DNA of 16,447 nt from assembly GCA_023457135.1 (NCBI GenBank), contig JAEWMO010000115.1, positions 1 through 16,447 of the forward strand, written 5' to 3'. Of this stretch, positions 6,236 through 13,642 are shown in pieces (positions within the stretch are counted from its first letter, which is position 1; every line of letters starts with the position of its first letter). The stretch is from Methanobacteriota archaeon. GTDB lineage: Archaea; Halobacteriota; Methanomicrobia; Methanomicrobiales; Methanoculleaceae. The notes beneath the pieces are model-generated. The model did no database searches and was not told where the DNA came from. It worked only from the letters and a program-made list of their open reading frames with translations. The position numbers and the translations under genes are program-made.

Positions 6236-7357
6236 TCAGGCCGCTCCCGTTGCTTTACGGATGAAGACGAGGTGACCCCAGGGGGAGGACGACGCCGGTT
6301 GCTCCCCGGGCCGTGACCAGCCGGGTTCCGTATCGATCTTGATACCCGCCAGAACGTGCCACGCGGTGTCGTCCGCGGCGGGCTGTATTCCCACGACCTC
6401 CGAAACAGGTGTCAGGTTGAGCGAACCAGTGGCGCTCGGGGTAAAGTATCCGCACTTGGTAGTCCAGACGACGCCTGTCGTGTCGTGAGCGTGAAACCCG
6501 ACCGGGTGGCCGAACAACCCGGAGAATGTGCCGAAGATATCGAAGGTATTCAGGAATTTACCGGCAACGTCTCCAGGGGACACCGGGTATCGTGGGGAGG
6601 TCTGGGGGCTGGATTGGCTGAAAAATCCACCAAAAGACTTCAAGGAGTAATACGCAGCGTTCAGGTCGTAACTCGTGCAAAATCCCAAGTTTCTCCAACC
6701 ATCCTCTGGCGTCATGGCGATGTGAGATCCGAGACAGAAGTACTCGTGGCCCTGATCGTAGTCATTAGAGTGCTGGTAAAGTGCCGTTGTTGCGATCATC
6801 TGCCCGACACCCAGGTATCTCCGGACGGTTGTATGGCGTGCAACCTCGACATACTCATCGGACAAACCGGCCACATCACGGAGATATTCACGCACCGCCA
6901 GGGCTTCCTTGCCGGATATCCAGTCCTCCGCCCGGGCCGGAAAACCGTCCGGTGCCGGGGTTGCTCTGTCAGTCACCTCGGCGTAGGATACCGTGGCACC
7001 GTCGGGGAGGACACGAGCGTAGTATCCGGCGAGCTCTGCGTCGGGGAGGATATCCGGGAAGAAGACCGCCTCATATCGAAAAGCGCACTCCGGGTTCGAA
7101 GGGACGGAGGGGATACCTGGCACGCGGTCCCTCCAGCCAGTTACCTCACGCGGCGAGAGGTTTTCAAGAGATAGGTAGAACGAATCCGTATTCGAGCTGT
7201 TGAAATCATCATAAGATGAGTTCCCGGGAAGCGCATAGGCTACATCGATCACTGCAATGCAGACACAAAGTAGCACTACTGTCGTGACAAGGAGGACGGC
7301 GCCGATGAACGCAGGAATCCCCACGATAATCAAGCGTCTGTCGAGTTTCAATTCCAT
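6236..7357 (-). CDS. Membrane-anchored protein: A2 anchor joined to an unrelated ectodomain
   Basis: The product has 373 residues. Residues 1-30 (MELKLDRRLIIVGIPAFIGA, then VLLVTTVVLL) are the A2-family cytoplasmic start and membrane segment, and the DNA stays similar to the A2 gene at 14520 through the start codon and into the gene upstream. From about residue 38 the sequence is unrelated to A2: a large extracytoplasmic domain of about 335 residues, rich in aromatic residues, with segments such as YQHSNDYDQGHEYFCLGSH and HPVGFHAHDTTGVVWTTK. No catalytic signature is recognised; the histidine-rich HPVGFHAHD is a possible metal or ligand site (inference). ATG 7357 matches the A2 start, preceded by CAGGGATGAT. 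It lies 32 nt after lipoprotein B1. Confidence 0.85.
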   Translation of the reverse strand: MELKLDRRLIIVGIPAFIGAVLLVTTVVLLCVCIAVIDVAYALPGNSSYDDFNSSNTDSFYLSLENLSPREVTGWRDRVPGIPSVPSNPECAFRYEAVFFPDILPDAELAGYYARVLPDGATVSYAEVTDRATPAPDGFPARAEDWISGKEALAVREYLRDVAGLSDEYVEVARHTTVRRYLGVGQMIATTALYQHSNDYDQGHEYFCLGSHIAMTPEDGWRNLGFCTSYDLNAAYYSLKSFGGFFSQSSPQTSPRYPVSPGDVAGKFLNTFDIFGTFSGLFGHPVGFHAHDTTGVVWTTKCGYFTPSATGSLNLTPVSEVVGIQPAADDTAWHVLAGIKIDTEPGWSRPGEQPASSSPWGHLVFIRKATGAA

Positions 7358-7389
7358 GCAATCATCCCTGTTCTGAGACAGGAAGGTCA

Positions 7390-7863
7390 TCAGGCCCCCG
7401 GCAAAGACCCCCCGCCGGAGGTCCCCCCGGCGGACATGTTCTCCGGCGGCTTCGTATACGGTCCGCGGGCAGGCGACGTCCAGAGGGTCGGGCCGACGCG
7501 TCCGTCGTACGTAACCGTCACCAGCAGGCCGGCGGCCTGTTCGCCGGTCGTCAGGGAGTAGCGGTCGATCTGCACCAGATAATATTCCTGGAACGCCTCT
7601 TCACGCGCTTCAGGGCTGCTGCCTTCGGCGACCGAGATCCGGAATGAATAACTCTCGTCCTTCACTCTCTCTACAATTTCCGGATCGGAGAGAGCCACCA
7701 GGACGGCATCCGTACGGGAGATGGGCGTCGTCAACGACGAGCTGATGCACTCCGAGAGGTTCGCCGGCTGCTCCTCGACGCAGCCTGCGGAGCATAACAG
7801 CAGAAGCGAGAGTGGGACCAAAACGAGCAGGGATAATCTCCGCATCTTCAAGAATCCGTTCAT
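7390..7863 (-). CDS. Small lipoprotein, B family (B1)
   Basis: Function unknown. The 157-residue product has a basic start (MNGFLKMRRL), a hydrophobic core and a lipobox CSAGC with predicted lipidated Cys28, followed by a domain of about 110 residues containing CISSSLTTPISRTDAVLVAL and SFRISVAEGSSPEAREE; the downstream EYYLVQIDRYSLTTGEQAAG and LVTVTYDGRVG look like strands. It is nearly identical to B2 (14525-15019) after the signal and a distant match to B' (8387-8824). ATG 7863 is chosen because GGAGAT lies just upstream; a longer frame runs into the leader. The C-terminus differs from B2 because of a one-base difference in a G/C run near 7394-7398, which brings the stop forward. It is the first gene after leader L2. 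Confidence 0.85.
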   Translation of the reverse strand: MNGFLKMRRLSLLVLVPLSLLLLCSAGCVEEQPANLSECISSSLTTPISRTDAVLVALSDPEIVERVKDESYSFRISVAEGSSPEAREEAFQEYYLVQIDRYSLTTGEQAAGLLVTVTYDGRVGPTLWTSPARGPYTKPPENMSAGGTSGGGSLPGA

Positions 7864-7974
7864 TCTTATCTCCAGCATTCTTTCCCGGCAGAAAGCCGAG
7901 GTGTGTCTTTGGCGGGGAGGGTACGTACATCCCGTGCCTTCAGGCGCCAATCGTGAATGGACAGCCTCCGTAGA

Positions 7975-8245
7975 CTTGCAGGCGGCGCATGCGGCACCTC
8001 CAAGTGTTCACTGGTCAGTTTTGAGATATACCTTTTCTGGGACAAACACCAGCTCGAAACCTGTCTTTTCTGGAAATGGGTGGGGATAACACCCCGGGAT
8101 CGTTCTAGGCAACACCGCCTGCAACGGGCCTTTTCCGGGAAAAATCCCGCTCGATGACAAAAGCAGCGCCGGAATGAGCAGAGATGTTCCAGCAGGTCCG
8201 GTGCGGGGACGCTCTCGCCGTTCACCGCGCGCAAGCTGCCGTATG
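7975..8245 (-). repeat. Leader repeat L2 (promoter portion; shortened leader)
   Basis: Copy 2 of the element, in the 523-nt gap between B' and B1. The promoter-distal half, palindrome (TTTTCTGGAAA at 8066-8076) and BRE/TATA are kept. Similarity ends just after hairpin H1 (about 7978-8000). The remaining 110 nt to the B1 start are not the H2/H3 leader seen in L1 and L3-L5. L2 alone drives a lipoprotein rather than a signal-peptidase-I type protein. Between 8246 and 8386 I see only the hairpin listed separately and a TATATAC string near 8313. Confidence 0.8.
8025..8040 (-). promoter_or_regulatory. BRE/TATA promoter of L2
   Basis: The minus strand reads AGAAAAGGTATATCTC, the same as in L3, L4 and L5. 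Predicted start is near 8002, giving a leader of about 140 nt for B1. Confidence 0.65.
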
Positions 8246-8338
8246 TCCCACCGCCATTGATGCTGCAACAATTGCCGTCGCGTCTGTCTCCTTTGTATCG
8301 GAAAGATGGTAGTATATACGATGGTTATTTCAGGATAT

Positions 8339-8353
8339 CCTCTCGCTGAGAGG
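8339..8353 (-). terminator. Possible terminator hairpin after B'
   Basis: CCTCTC/GAGAGG form a 6-bp stem with a 3-nt loop about 35 nt past the B' stop at 8387. T-rich sequence (TTTGTTTAATAGG on the minus strand) lies before rather than after it, so the assignment is weak. Confidence 0.3.
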
Positions 8354-8386
8354 GGAGTAACCTATTAAACAAATTTTGGGACAATA

Positions 8387-8824
8387 TTAGAGATGTCTGG
8401 CTCCCCCAGAGATTGAAGGACTCTCTGGAGGAGGCATTCGGCGAACTTTGTAAACACTCCCGTCGTAGGTCACATCAACGAGGAGACTTCCAAGCGGTTC
8501 GTACGCAGCGGCATCAAAGCGTTCGATACGGACAACATAGTACTCTCTCAGTTTCTCCTCACGCGCATCCGGGACGCTGAGTTTTCCGACCGAGATCTGG
8601 AATGAATCATTCTCGATCGTTTCAGCAACTCCCGGATGGGAAAGAGCAATAATAACCGCATCTGGCCTTGAGATTGGTTCTGTCAGCGAGAGATCAATAC
8701 ATTCTGACGTATTCATCGATCTCTCCTCAACGCAGCCGGTGCAAAAAACGAGGATTGAGAGAAGTACCACCATCCCCCCAATCGTTCTCTGTCTATGCGA
8801 TCCATGTATCGACCCTGTACGCAT
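8387..8824 (-). CDS. Small lipoprotein, B family (B')
   Basis: Function unknown. The 145-residue product has an N-terminal signal ending FCTGC (predicted lipidated Cys31), then VEERSMNTSECIDLSLTEPI, SRPDAVIIALSHPGV and DAREEKLREYYVVRIERF. These blocks align with B1 and B2, but the overall divergence is large, so it is an old paralogue. ATG 8824 with GGTGG 4-5 nt upstream overlaps the end of C1 by 32 nt, implying translational coupling; ATG 8773 is an alternative but has G residues directly against it. The C-B pair order also occurs at 16014-14525. Confidence 0.8.
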   Translation of the reverse strand: MRTGSIHGSHRQRTIGGMVVLLSILVFCTGCVEERSMNTSECIDLSLTEPISRPDAVIIALSHPGVAETIENDSFQISVGKLSVPDAREEKLREYYVVRIERFDAAAYEPLGSLLVDVTYDGSVYKVRRMPPPESPSISGGARHL

Positions 8825-9791
8825 TCGACCACCATGGTTTGTAGAAATCGCCGTAAACCCCCTCTTGTGTATCTGCGTGGAGTTCCGTTGGATATGCTAA
8901 TTGCGCATCCAACTGGTTGTTCCACCACACACCATACCCGTTGTAGTAAACATAGGAATCCCACATGTACGAGGTTGACACATCAGAGAACGATCCTGGA
9001 TCATCTCTGATATATTCATGTACCTCGTTTAGATCACCCTCTGCAAACGGAACATAACCCGTCCGGATGACTTGTCCCTCCCATGAGATCATGTAGGGGT
9101 AGCCCTCTGGATACTGCACACTACTGACATAGATCTCAAAATTGTAATCCCTGTTGCCGTCGGTAAGGTCGTAATGCGTGACCCACTCGTTTCCCACATC
9201 GTTGTTATCATAGGTGAAGATATAGTAGTGACCCGGACTCCAGTTGACTGTTTCTACACCGATTTCGATCCAGTTATCGGTTGTGTCGATCTTTTTCCCA
9301 AGATGAGTCGTGAGATACTGGTATTTGGTCCCACTTGAGGAGCATTCCATCGGTCCGGGGAATACCCTTCCGTTGACACCGCTAAATACCGTATCGAACA
9401 GCCACATGCCTGAGGAAAACATCTTTTCTCCTGAAGCCCTGTTATCAGTTAGAATGTTTGTTTCACCATGCATCGAATAGTTTAGCCCTTTCCTCCCCTG
9501 TTGTAAGAGGGGTGATACCTGCTTGTCGTCTGCCTCTGCCCATCCGGCGATGTATGAAACACGGGGCAGATTGACGATCGTTTCCGCAATTTGCTCTTCA
9601 GAGCATCCTTTACTTCGAAGCTCGTAAACGAATGAGGGAGACCGCTCCTGAAGCGCTGCCACATCCACAATATCCAGCTTCTCAAGCTCGGGTGCCTTGG
9701 CATCCATAGCTATCGCCGGCACAACACCCACGCTCACCAGCAGCACGGCGAGAACCAGAGAGAGTGCCCGCATTCCAATCTTTCTATTCAT
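8793..9791 (-). CDS. Secreted protein, C family (C1)
   Basis: The product has 332 residues. A signal peptide (MNRKIGMRALSLVLAVLLVS plus VGVVPAIA) precedes a mature region starting near MDAKAPELEKLDIVDV. An N-terminal helical part (SPSFVYELRSKGCSEEQIAE) is followed by a presumably beta-rich domain containing ECSSSGTKYQYLTTHLG, NWIEIGVETVNWSPGHYYIF, RDYNFEIYVSSVQYPEGYPY and YNGYGVWWNNQLDA. I recognise no named family; a carbohydrate- or surface-binding beta-sandwich is a guess from aromatic strand patterns. C2 (15007-16014) is a clear full-length paralogue. ATG 9791 has GGAGGAAA upstream and is expressed from L3. The coding region looks lower in G+C than the A and B genes. Confidence 0.88.
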   Translation of the reverse strand: MNRKIGMRALSLVLAVLLVSVGVVPAIAMDAKAPELEKLDIVDVAALQERSPSFVYELRSKGCSEEQIAETIVNLPRVSYIAGWAEADDKQVSPLLQQGRKGLNYSMHGETNILTDNRASGEKMFSSGMWLFDTVFSGVNGRVFPGPMECSSSGTKYQYLTTHLGKKIDTTDNWIEIGVETVNWSPGHYYIFTYDNNDVGNEWVTHYDLTDGNRDYNFEIYVSSVQYPEGYPYMISWEGQVIRTGYVPFAEGDLNEVHEYIRDDPGSFSDVSTSYMWDSYVYYNGYGVWWNNQLDAQLAYPTELHADTQEGVYGDFYKPWWSNAYRVDTWIA

Positions 9792-9957
9792 TTCATTTTC
9801 CTCCGATAACTTCCCGGAGGCCGGAGCGGCATACCTTCAAGTACGGGAAGAGCATACGTTCCCATTGCCTCCGGGCACGCGGGACGTTCACCCGACGATT
9901 GGCAAACCGGCTGGGTGAACCTCCGCACTGATGCAGGCACCGCCTGCGGCACCTACA
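9792..9957 (-). promoter_or_regulatory. Structured 5' leader of C1
   Basis: Stems: H1 9930-9953 (outer stem with a G-U pair in minus RNA), H2 arms 9886-9893 and 9913-9920 (8 bp, perfect), a small hairpin at 9830-9845 with one G-U pair in minus RNA, and H3 arms 9813-9821 and 9867-9875 (9 bp, perfect). The ribosome binding site GGAGG follows H3. Confidence 0.5.
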
Positions 9958-10226
9958 AGTGTTCACTGGTCAATTTTGAGATATACCTTTTCTGGGACAA
10001 ACACCAACTCGAAGAGCAGTTTTTCCGGAAAAAAAGGAGGGATAACACCCCGGGATCGCTCTAGGCAACACCGCCGGCAACGGACCCCTTCCGGGAGAAA
10101 TCTCGCCCAATGGCAAAAGTAACGCCGGTATGAGCAGAAAGGTTCCAGCGATCCGGTGCAGGGACGCTTTCGCCGTCCATCGCGCGCAGGCCGCCCCGGT
10201 ACGCCAGTACTGCACCAATTTCTTCA
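9800..10226 (-). repeat. Leader repeat L3 (promoter, structured 5' leader)
   Basis: Copy 3 of the element, upstream of C1. It has the palindrome TTTTTCCGGAAAAA (10020-10033), BRE/TATA (9980-9995) and all leader stems. Its far end (CACCAATTTCTTC on the plus strand, 10214-10226) is identical to the end of L5 at the window edge, whereas L1 and L4 run instead into the A1-associated hairpin. The remaining gap, 10227-10384, holds nothing I can identify. Confidence 0.85.
9980..9995 (-). promoter_or_regulatory. BRE/TATA promoter of L3
   Basis: AGAAAAGGTATATCTC on the minus strand; predicted transcription start near 9957. Confidence 0.65.
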
Positions 10227-10384
10227 GATATGGCAGCTCCAGGCACGATACGTCGTGATGGTCCTCCAACACATGCGCGCAGGTCACTTTCTCCGAGAGT
10301 TTGGGCAGCACTGATGAACAGAGCACAGTCTGGACGACAGGGGTGTGTTTATGGCCTCCTCGGAAACAAATGGTTTGTTCTGTC

Positions 10385-10576
10385 CTATTCTGCCACGCGC
10401 CTGCTCAAATACAATGAAGCAGCGGACAGCAGAGCCAACCCGGGTACCAGGTAATGAATAACCTCCTGTGCGGGGCATTCCACAGACCAATAGTAGCAAT
10501 AGAGGTCAAAGGCAAGCAGGGGGGCGGCGACGATCAGGCCGAACTTCCAGATCCATAGTAGGTATCGTTTCTGCAT
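10385..10576 (-). CDS. 63-residue membrane protein
   Basis: Function unknown. A basic start (MQKRYLLWIWKFGL) leads into membrane segments at about 8-30 and 40-58, separated by an aromatic/cysteine loop (FDLYCYYWSVECP), and the protein ends in a basic tail (SRRVAE). ATG 10576 has GGAG 7 nt upstream, so it is preferred over the GTG two codons earlier. It follows the decayed gene and an eroded leader copy. Small size keeps confidence moderate, but the ribosome binding site and hydrophobic pattern support a real gene. Confidence 0.6.
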   Translation of the reverse strand: MQKRYLLWIWKFGLIVAAPLLAFDLYCYYWSVECPAQEVIHYLVPGLALLSAASLYLSRRVAE

Positions 10577-10603
10577 CAGCACTCCAGCACCTGTTTACTT
10601 GAT

Positions 10604-10695
10604 TGTTCCGGACCAGACCTTTTCCGGGGCAAACACCGGCCCAAAACCTATCGTTATGAGAAAAAACAGGCTGCGGCCCCGGGAATTATGGCCCC
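10604..10695 (-). repeat. Eroded leader copy L6 (promoter-distal part)
   Basis: The plus-strand segment GACCTTTTCCGGGGCAAACA and the bases to about 10650 align with TACCTTTTCTGGGACAAACA and following bases of L2, and GCCCCGGGA near 10674 aligns with the same motif in L3-L5. The TATA core is lost, so it is probably an inactive remnant or a diverged promoter of the 63-residue gene. The end of the decayed gene upstream reads through it. Confidence 0.55.
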
Positions 10696-11243
10696 CGCGT
10701 TTGCACAGCATAGACGCATCCACCCTGTGATATCCATTTGAGGACCGAGGACCAGCTCCGGCGGGGAGATGAAGACCGTGAACTTCACCGGAATATTCTC
10801 AAATCCCATCTCCCTTGCCCGCTCATCCAGCATCGCATACACCGCTTCTCTCGAGGAGACGTTTTTCGGCGGGGCGGGCCGTTCCAGATGCTCACCCGGT
10901 GGTACCCGTCGACGTCGTAGCCGAAATCGATGAGGGATCCGTTGGGATAGAGGTAGCGTTCCCGTATCAGACTCTTCGTGGCGGCAGTGAAGCTCGAAAG
11001 CGGTACGCCTTTTCCGCCCTTCGAGAGGGGAAGCCCTCCGAGTGTGACAGTGACGGGCTCCTGCCTGTTCAGGCCGTCTTTGAGGTGCTCGACGTCCAAT
11101 CCGGCGAGTGCCGGCTGATATGGCTGGAGTATCCCGGCGGATGCTGCCGGCCCCTGATCCCGCAGGCCTTCGGAGAGGAGCAGCCCTGCGGAGAGGCTGA
11201 GCACAAGGGCGAAAAGCAGTATCGGGACTGAAAATTTACTTAT
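10654..11243 (-). pseudogene. Frameshifted exported-protein gene
   Basis: Two overlapping minus-strand frames make one protein. The first (from about 11243 to the junction) encodes a hydrophobic signal-like start (KFSVPILLFALVLSLSAGLL), then PVTVTLGGLPLSKGGKGVPL and FGYDVDGYHRVSIWNGP. The second continues with NVSSREAVYAMLDERAREMG and FTVFISPPELVLGP to a stop at 10654. They join across a G/C run at about 10869-10882 with a shift of one (or two) bases. The signal-like start also lacks any ATG, GTG or TTG in a sensible place; the first GTG (11204) is inside the hydrophobic core. The tail after ELVLGP lies partly over leader-like sequence. Original function is unknown. A sequencing error at the G/C run could explain the frameshift but not the missing start. 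Confidence 0.7.
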
Positions 11244-11336
11244 GACTATGCATCCTCAGTCTGTTAGCAGAAGAACCCCTGGTTCCCTCTGCACACCTGG
11301 TATTGGTGGGAAATACCCGTCACCGCGGTTCGGTCA

Positions 11337-12080
11337 TCAGGCCTGCAACAAGGACTCCGCATCCCGGTATTCCACCGTCTCAGCCTTGCCAAGGTCACGA
11401 AGCGTGAACAGCGTGCAGTAGTAGTTACTCTCTCCAATGACAGACCCTCCTCCCGATACACCAATTGAACCGTCACTCGTAAAGACGGCAATGTCATACC
11501 AGGGGTCATTTGTAGAGAACGCCACCCTCTCCAGGGGAACGACTTTGCCCCGATGCAGGGCAAAGAGGCTTCTATACTCCGCGTCATATCCCAGATCTCC
11601 AGACTGTGCGTTGACGTTGACGATCAGCCCCGTGTTCTCGCCGACCAGTTCCCGGTATGGAATCCGTTCGATCTCAGAGAGGAGGACGAGCGGGTGCTCC
11701 CCTGCCGGCACCGTATCGACCGGGTGGGAATCCCAGGTCATGATGCTCATAGGACTGACTCTAATCCGGTAGAATTGATGGAGACCTTCGTTGTCTCCGT
11801 AGAAGTCCATATGCAACGATTCGATCGACCCGTCACCTGTGGCTACGAGCTTGAACTCTCCAAGGACAGCCGTTGCGTTCTCGGCGCCGGTCCGCTCCTC
11901 TACGATCGCCCACATCTTCGAGAGCGGGGTGCCATAGATATTCTGCGGAAGAGAGACTGCGGGGGGTCCGGGGTCATAACAGAGCACGAATATGGATAGA
12001 ATACCGGCGGCAGCGAACACAATGCAGATCGCCAGAGCGATGATTTTTTTCTGCATATTTTGTGATGGGCTTTCGATCAT
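11337..12080 (-). CDS. Membrane-anchored extracytoplasmic protein (E)
   Basis: The product has 247 residues: a short cytoplasmic start (MIESPSQNMQKK), a membrane segment at about 12-34 and an extracytoplasmic domain of about 210 residues with IYGTPLSKMWAIVEERTGAE, GDGSIESLHMDFYGDNEG, YRIRVSPMSIMTWDSHP and VFTSDGSIGVSGGGSV, which looks beta-rich. No family is recognised. ATG 12080 gives the longest sensible start but has no strong ribosome binding site; ATG 12056 would fit near-leaderless initiation from the TATA-like TTTATTAATA about 20 nt upstream of 12080. It is 50 nt after the D stop. Confidence 0.78.
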   Translation of the reverse strand: MIESPSQNMQKKIIALAICIVFAAAGILSIFVLCYDPGPPAVSLPQNIYGTPLSKMWAIVEERTGAENATAVLGEFKLVATGDGSIESLHMDFYGDNEGLHQFYRIRVSPMSIMTWDSHPVDTVPAGEHPLVLLSEIERIPYRELVGENTGLIVNVNAQSGDLGYDAEYRSLFALHRGKVVPLERVAFSTNDPWYDIAVFTSDGSIGVSGGGSVIGESNYYCTLFTLRDLGKAETVEYRDAESLLQA

Positions 12081-12093
12081 CTTCACACTCACA

Positions 12094-12108
12094 GCATATT
12101 AATAAAAG
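12094..12108 (-). promoter_or_regulatory. Possible TATA box for E
   Basis: CTTTTATTAATATGC on the minus strand is the most AT-rich stretch between D and E. A start site 25 nt downstream would fall at about 12076, just inside the longer reading frame, favouring the ATG at 12056 if used. Confidence 0.35.
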
Positions 12109-12130
12109 ATGTGTTTCACCTACTCAACCA

Positions 12131-13171
12131 TCAATACTGGAAATTAATGTTCCAAGTATGGCTTAATGTATGGTAAGTGGTCACTCCATTGTAGAATTGT
12201 CCATCGGCCTGAAGAGTCAAGATCTTGTACGTGCCACTGCTGTGTTGACTCACTGAGCCGGTGCTCCCGGGTTTCATACCGCCAGTCGTTTCTTTCGCAT
12301 CATCGCTATTGAAGTACATCTCCCACTTTGCTTTCTCGGTGCCGGTGCTGCTCCGGTCGTACGTCGTCACTTCGGGTTGCTCGTAACTCCAGCTCCATGT
12401 TGCTGAAGCGCCGGTACCCCCCGTTATGGATACCCCGATTGTTTGTGCTCCCGTTTTGGTCCCAAGAGGGTCCCACTCATACAGTTCGGGGCTACCAAAT
12501 GTTCCTGCAGACCAATCGTGTAGCATAGTCCCCATTCTATTCTTCCATGAGATCATCTCAAAAGCCTGACAACCTGGCTCCATGGCAAAAATCTGCTTGA
12601 TTGCAAACCAGTCTTTTGTATTGTCTCCATCGTTTGTCAACTGCCGAAGTTCATAGTTGTCCGTCACACCACCATATGGGCTCAGATAGTAGTCACCGGT
12701 CATGAGACCAATTGTTACCCACTCAGCACTAGCCAGTGCTCCTGCTTGCTCAGCAACCGCAGGTTGTGGATTGACAATATTTGAATCATACCATTCCTGT
12801 GCTTTCTTCTGAATGATGGAAACAGATTCCTCATCACCCGCAAGCCCGACGTACTGAACAGGGACTCCACGAGCGTCGAGAGTGAAGCCATAGGCTACAA
12901 TTTCGGCGCCTTCGGGCACATCTGGATCGGCCAATACGAGTGGCGCATGGTTTTCGGTCCTCTGTTGGGAGTTGTCAATCACGCTCTCCCTCATCTCTTT
13001 CAAGTCGCTCAGAGTAATCGGATTTGAGAAATCTGTAACTCTGTAAACAGACGAAACATCACCGTTTCCGGTGTTTATCGACGTTGCACTCACAGCCGGC
13101 ACAACGCCCACGTTCACCAGCAGCAGTGCTAGGAGCATGGAGAGTGCCCGCATTCCAATGATTCCCTTCAT
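12131..13171 (-). CDS. Secreted protein D with cassette signal peptide
   Basis: The product has 346 residues. The signal peptide MKGIIGMRALSMLLALLLVN plus VGVVPAVSA is nearly the same, in protein and DNA, as that of C2, but the mature protein (from about TSINTGNGDV) is unrelated. It contains LADPDVPEGAEIVAYGFTLD, EWVTIGLMTGDYYLSPYGG, a long serine/threonine/glycine-rich beta-type stretch (SITGGTGASATWSWSYEQPE) and a C-terminal TLSHTWNINFQY. No catalytic motif is seen; it is perhaps a surface or secreted beta-sandwich protein. ATG 13171 has GGAGGAATGA upstream. It is expressed from L4, with E following 50 nt after its stop. G+C is visibly lower than in the A/B genes around it. Confidence 0.87.
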   Translation of the reverse strand: MKGIIGMRALSMLLALLLVNVGVVPAVSATSINTGNGDVSSVYRVTDFSNPITLSDLKEMRESVIDNSQQRTENHAPLVLADPDVPEGAEIVAYGFTLDARGVPVQYVGLAGDEESVSIIQKKAQEWYDSNIVNPQPAVAEQAGALASAEWVTIGLMTGDYYLSPYGGVTDNYELRQLTNDGDNTKDWFAIKQIFAMEPGCQAFEMISWKNRMGTMLHDWSAGTFGSPELYEWDPLGTKTGAQTIGVSITGGTGASATWSWSYEQPEVTTYDRSSTGTEKAKWEMYFNSDDAKETTGGMKPGSTGSVSQHSSGTYKILTLQADGQFYNGVTTYHTLSHTWNINFQY

Positions 13172-13338
13172 TTCATTCCTCCGTTGTTGTGTCCCAGAGG
13201 CCGGAGAGGCATACCTTCAAGTACGGGAAGAGCATACGTTCCCATTAGCCTTCGGGCACGCGGGGCGTTCACCCGACGATTGGCGAACCGGCTGGGTGAA
13301 CCTCCGCACCGTTGCAGGCGCCGCCTGCGGCACCCACA
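13172..13338 (-). promoter_or_regulatory. Structured 5' leader of D
   Basis: Stems: H1 13311-13334 (outer pair broken), H2 arms 13267-13274 and 13294-13301 (8 bp, perfect) and H3 arms 13193-13201 and 13248-13256 (CCCAGAGGC/GCCTTCGGG: one mismatch and one G-U pair). GGAGGAATGA and the D start follow. Confidence 0.5.
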
Positions 13339-13620
13339 AGTGTTCACTTGTCAGTTTTGAGATATACCTTTTCTGGGACAAACACCAACTCAAAGAGTAG
13401 TTTTTCCAGAAAAAAAGCAGGGATAACGCCCCGGGATCACTCTAGACACCCCGCCTGAAACGGATCCGTCCCGGAAGAATTCCCGCCCGACGGCAAAAGC
13501 AGCGCCGGAATGAGCAGATATGTTCCAGAAGGTCTGGTGCAGGGACACTCTCGCCGTCCACCGCGCAGGTCACCCCTGGCATGCCCGCGCTACACCCTGC
13601 ATCAGAATCAGGCAGGGTGC
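13180..13620 (-). repeat. Leader repeat L4 (promoter, structured 5' leader)
   Basis: Copy 4, between A1 (stop 13643) and D. It has a palindrome-like TTTTTCCAGAAAAA (13401-13414), BRE/TATA and all leader stems. Distally it shares with L1 the stretch running into the CACCCTGC/GCAGGGTG hairpin and the end of the A1 gene, so the duplicated unit was A1 plus leader. Confidence 0.85.
13361..13376 (-). promoter_or_regulatory. BRE/TATA promoter of L4
   Basis: AGAAAAGGTATATCTC on the minus strand; predicted start near 13338. Confidence 0.65.
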
Positions 13621-13628
13621 AGCTGCAC
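13593..13628 (-). repeat. Hairpin plus palindrome after A1
   Basis: The 8-bp stem CACCCTGC (13593-13600)/GCAGGGTG (13612-13619) overlaps the palindrome GTGCAGCTGCAC (13617-13628), so two alternative folds compete directly after the A1 stop. The hairpin is shared with 5741-5767 and the palindrome with 650-661. Confidence 0.6.
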
Positions 13629-13642
13629 AACAAAACCCCTCT

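Noticed and set aside
8308..8322. TATATAC string as an extra promoter before L2
   Set aside because: It has no BRE and would start a transcript about 280 nt before the L2 promoter's own site, with nothing coding between.
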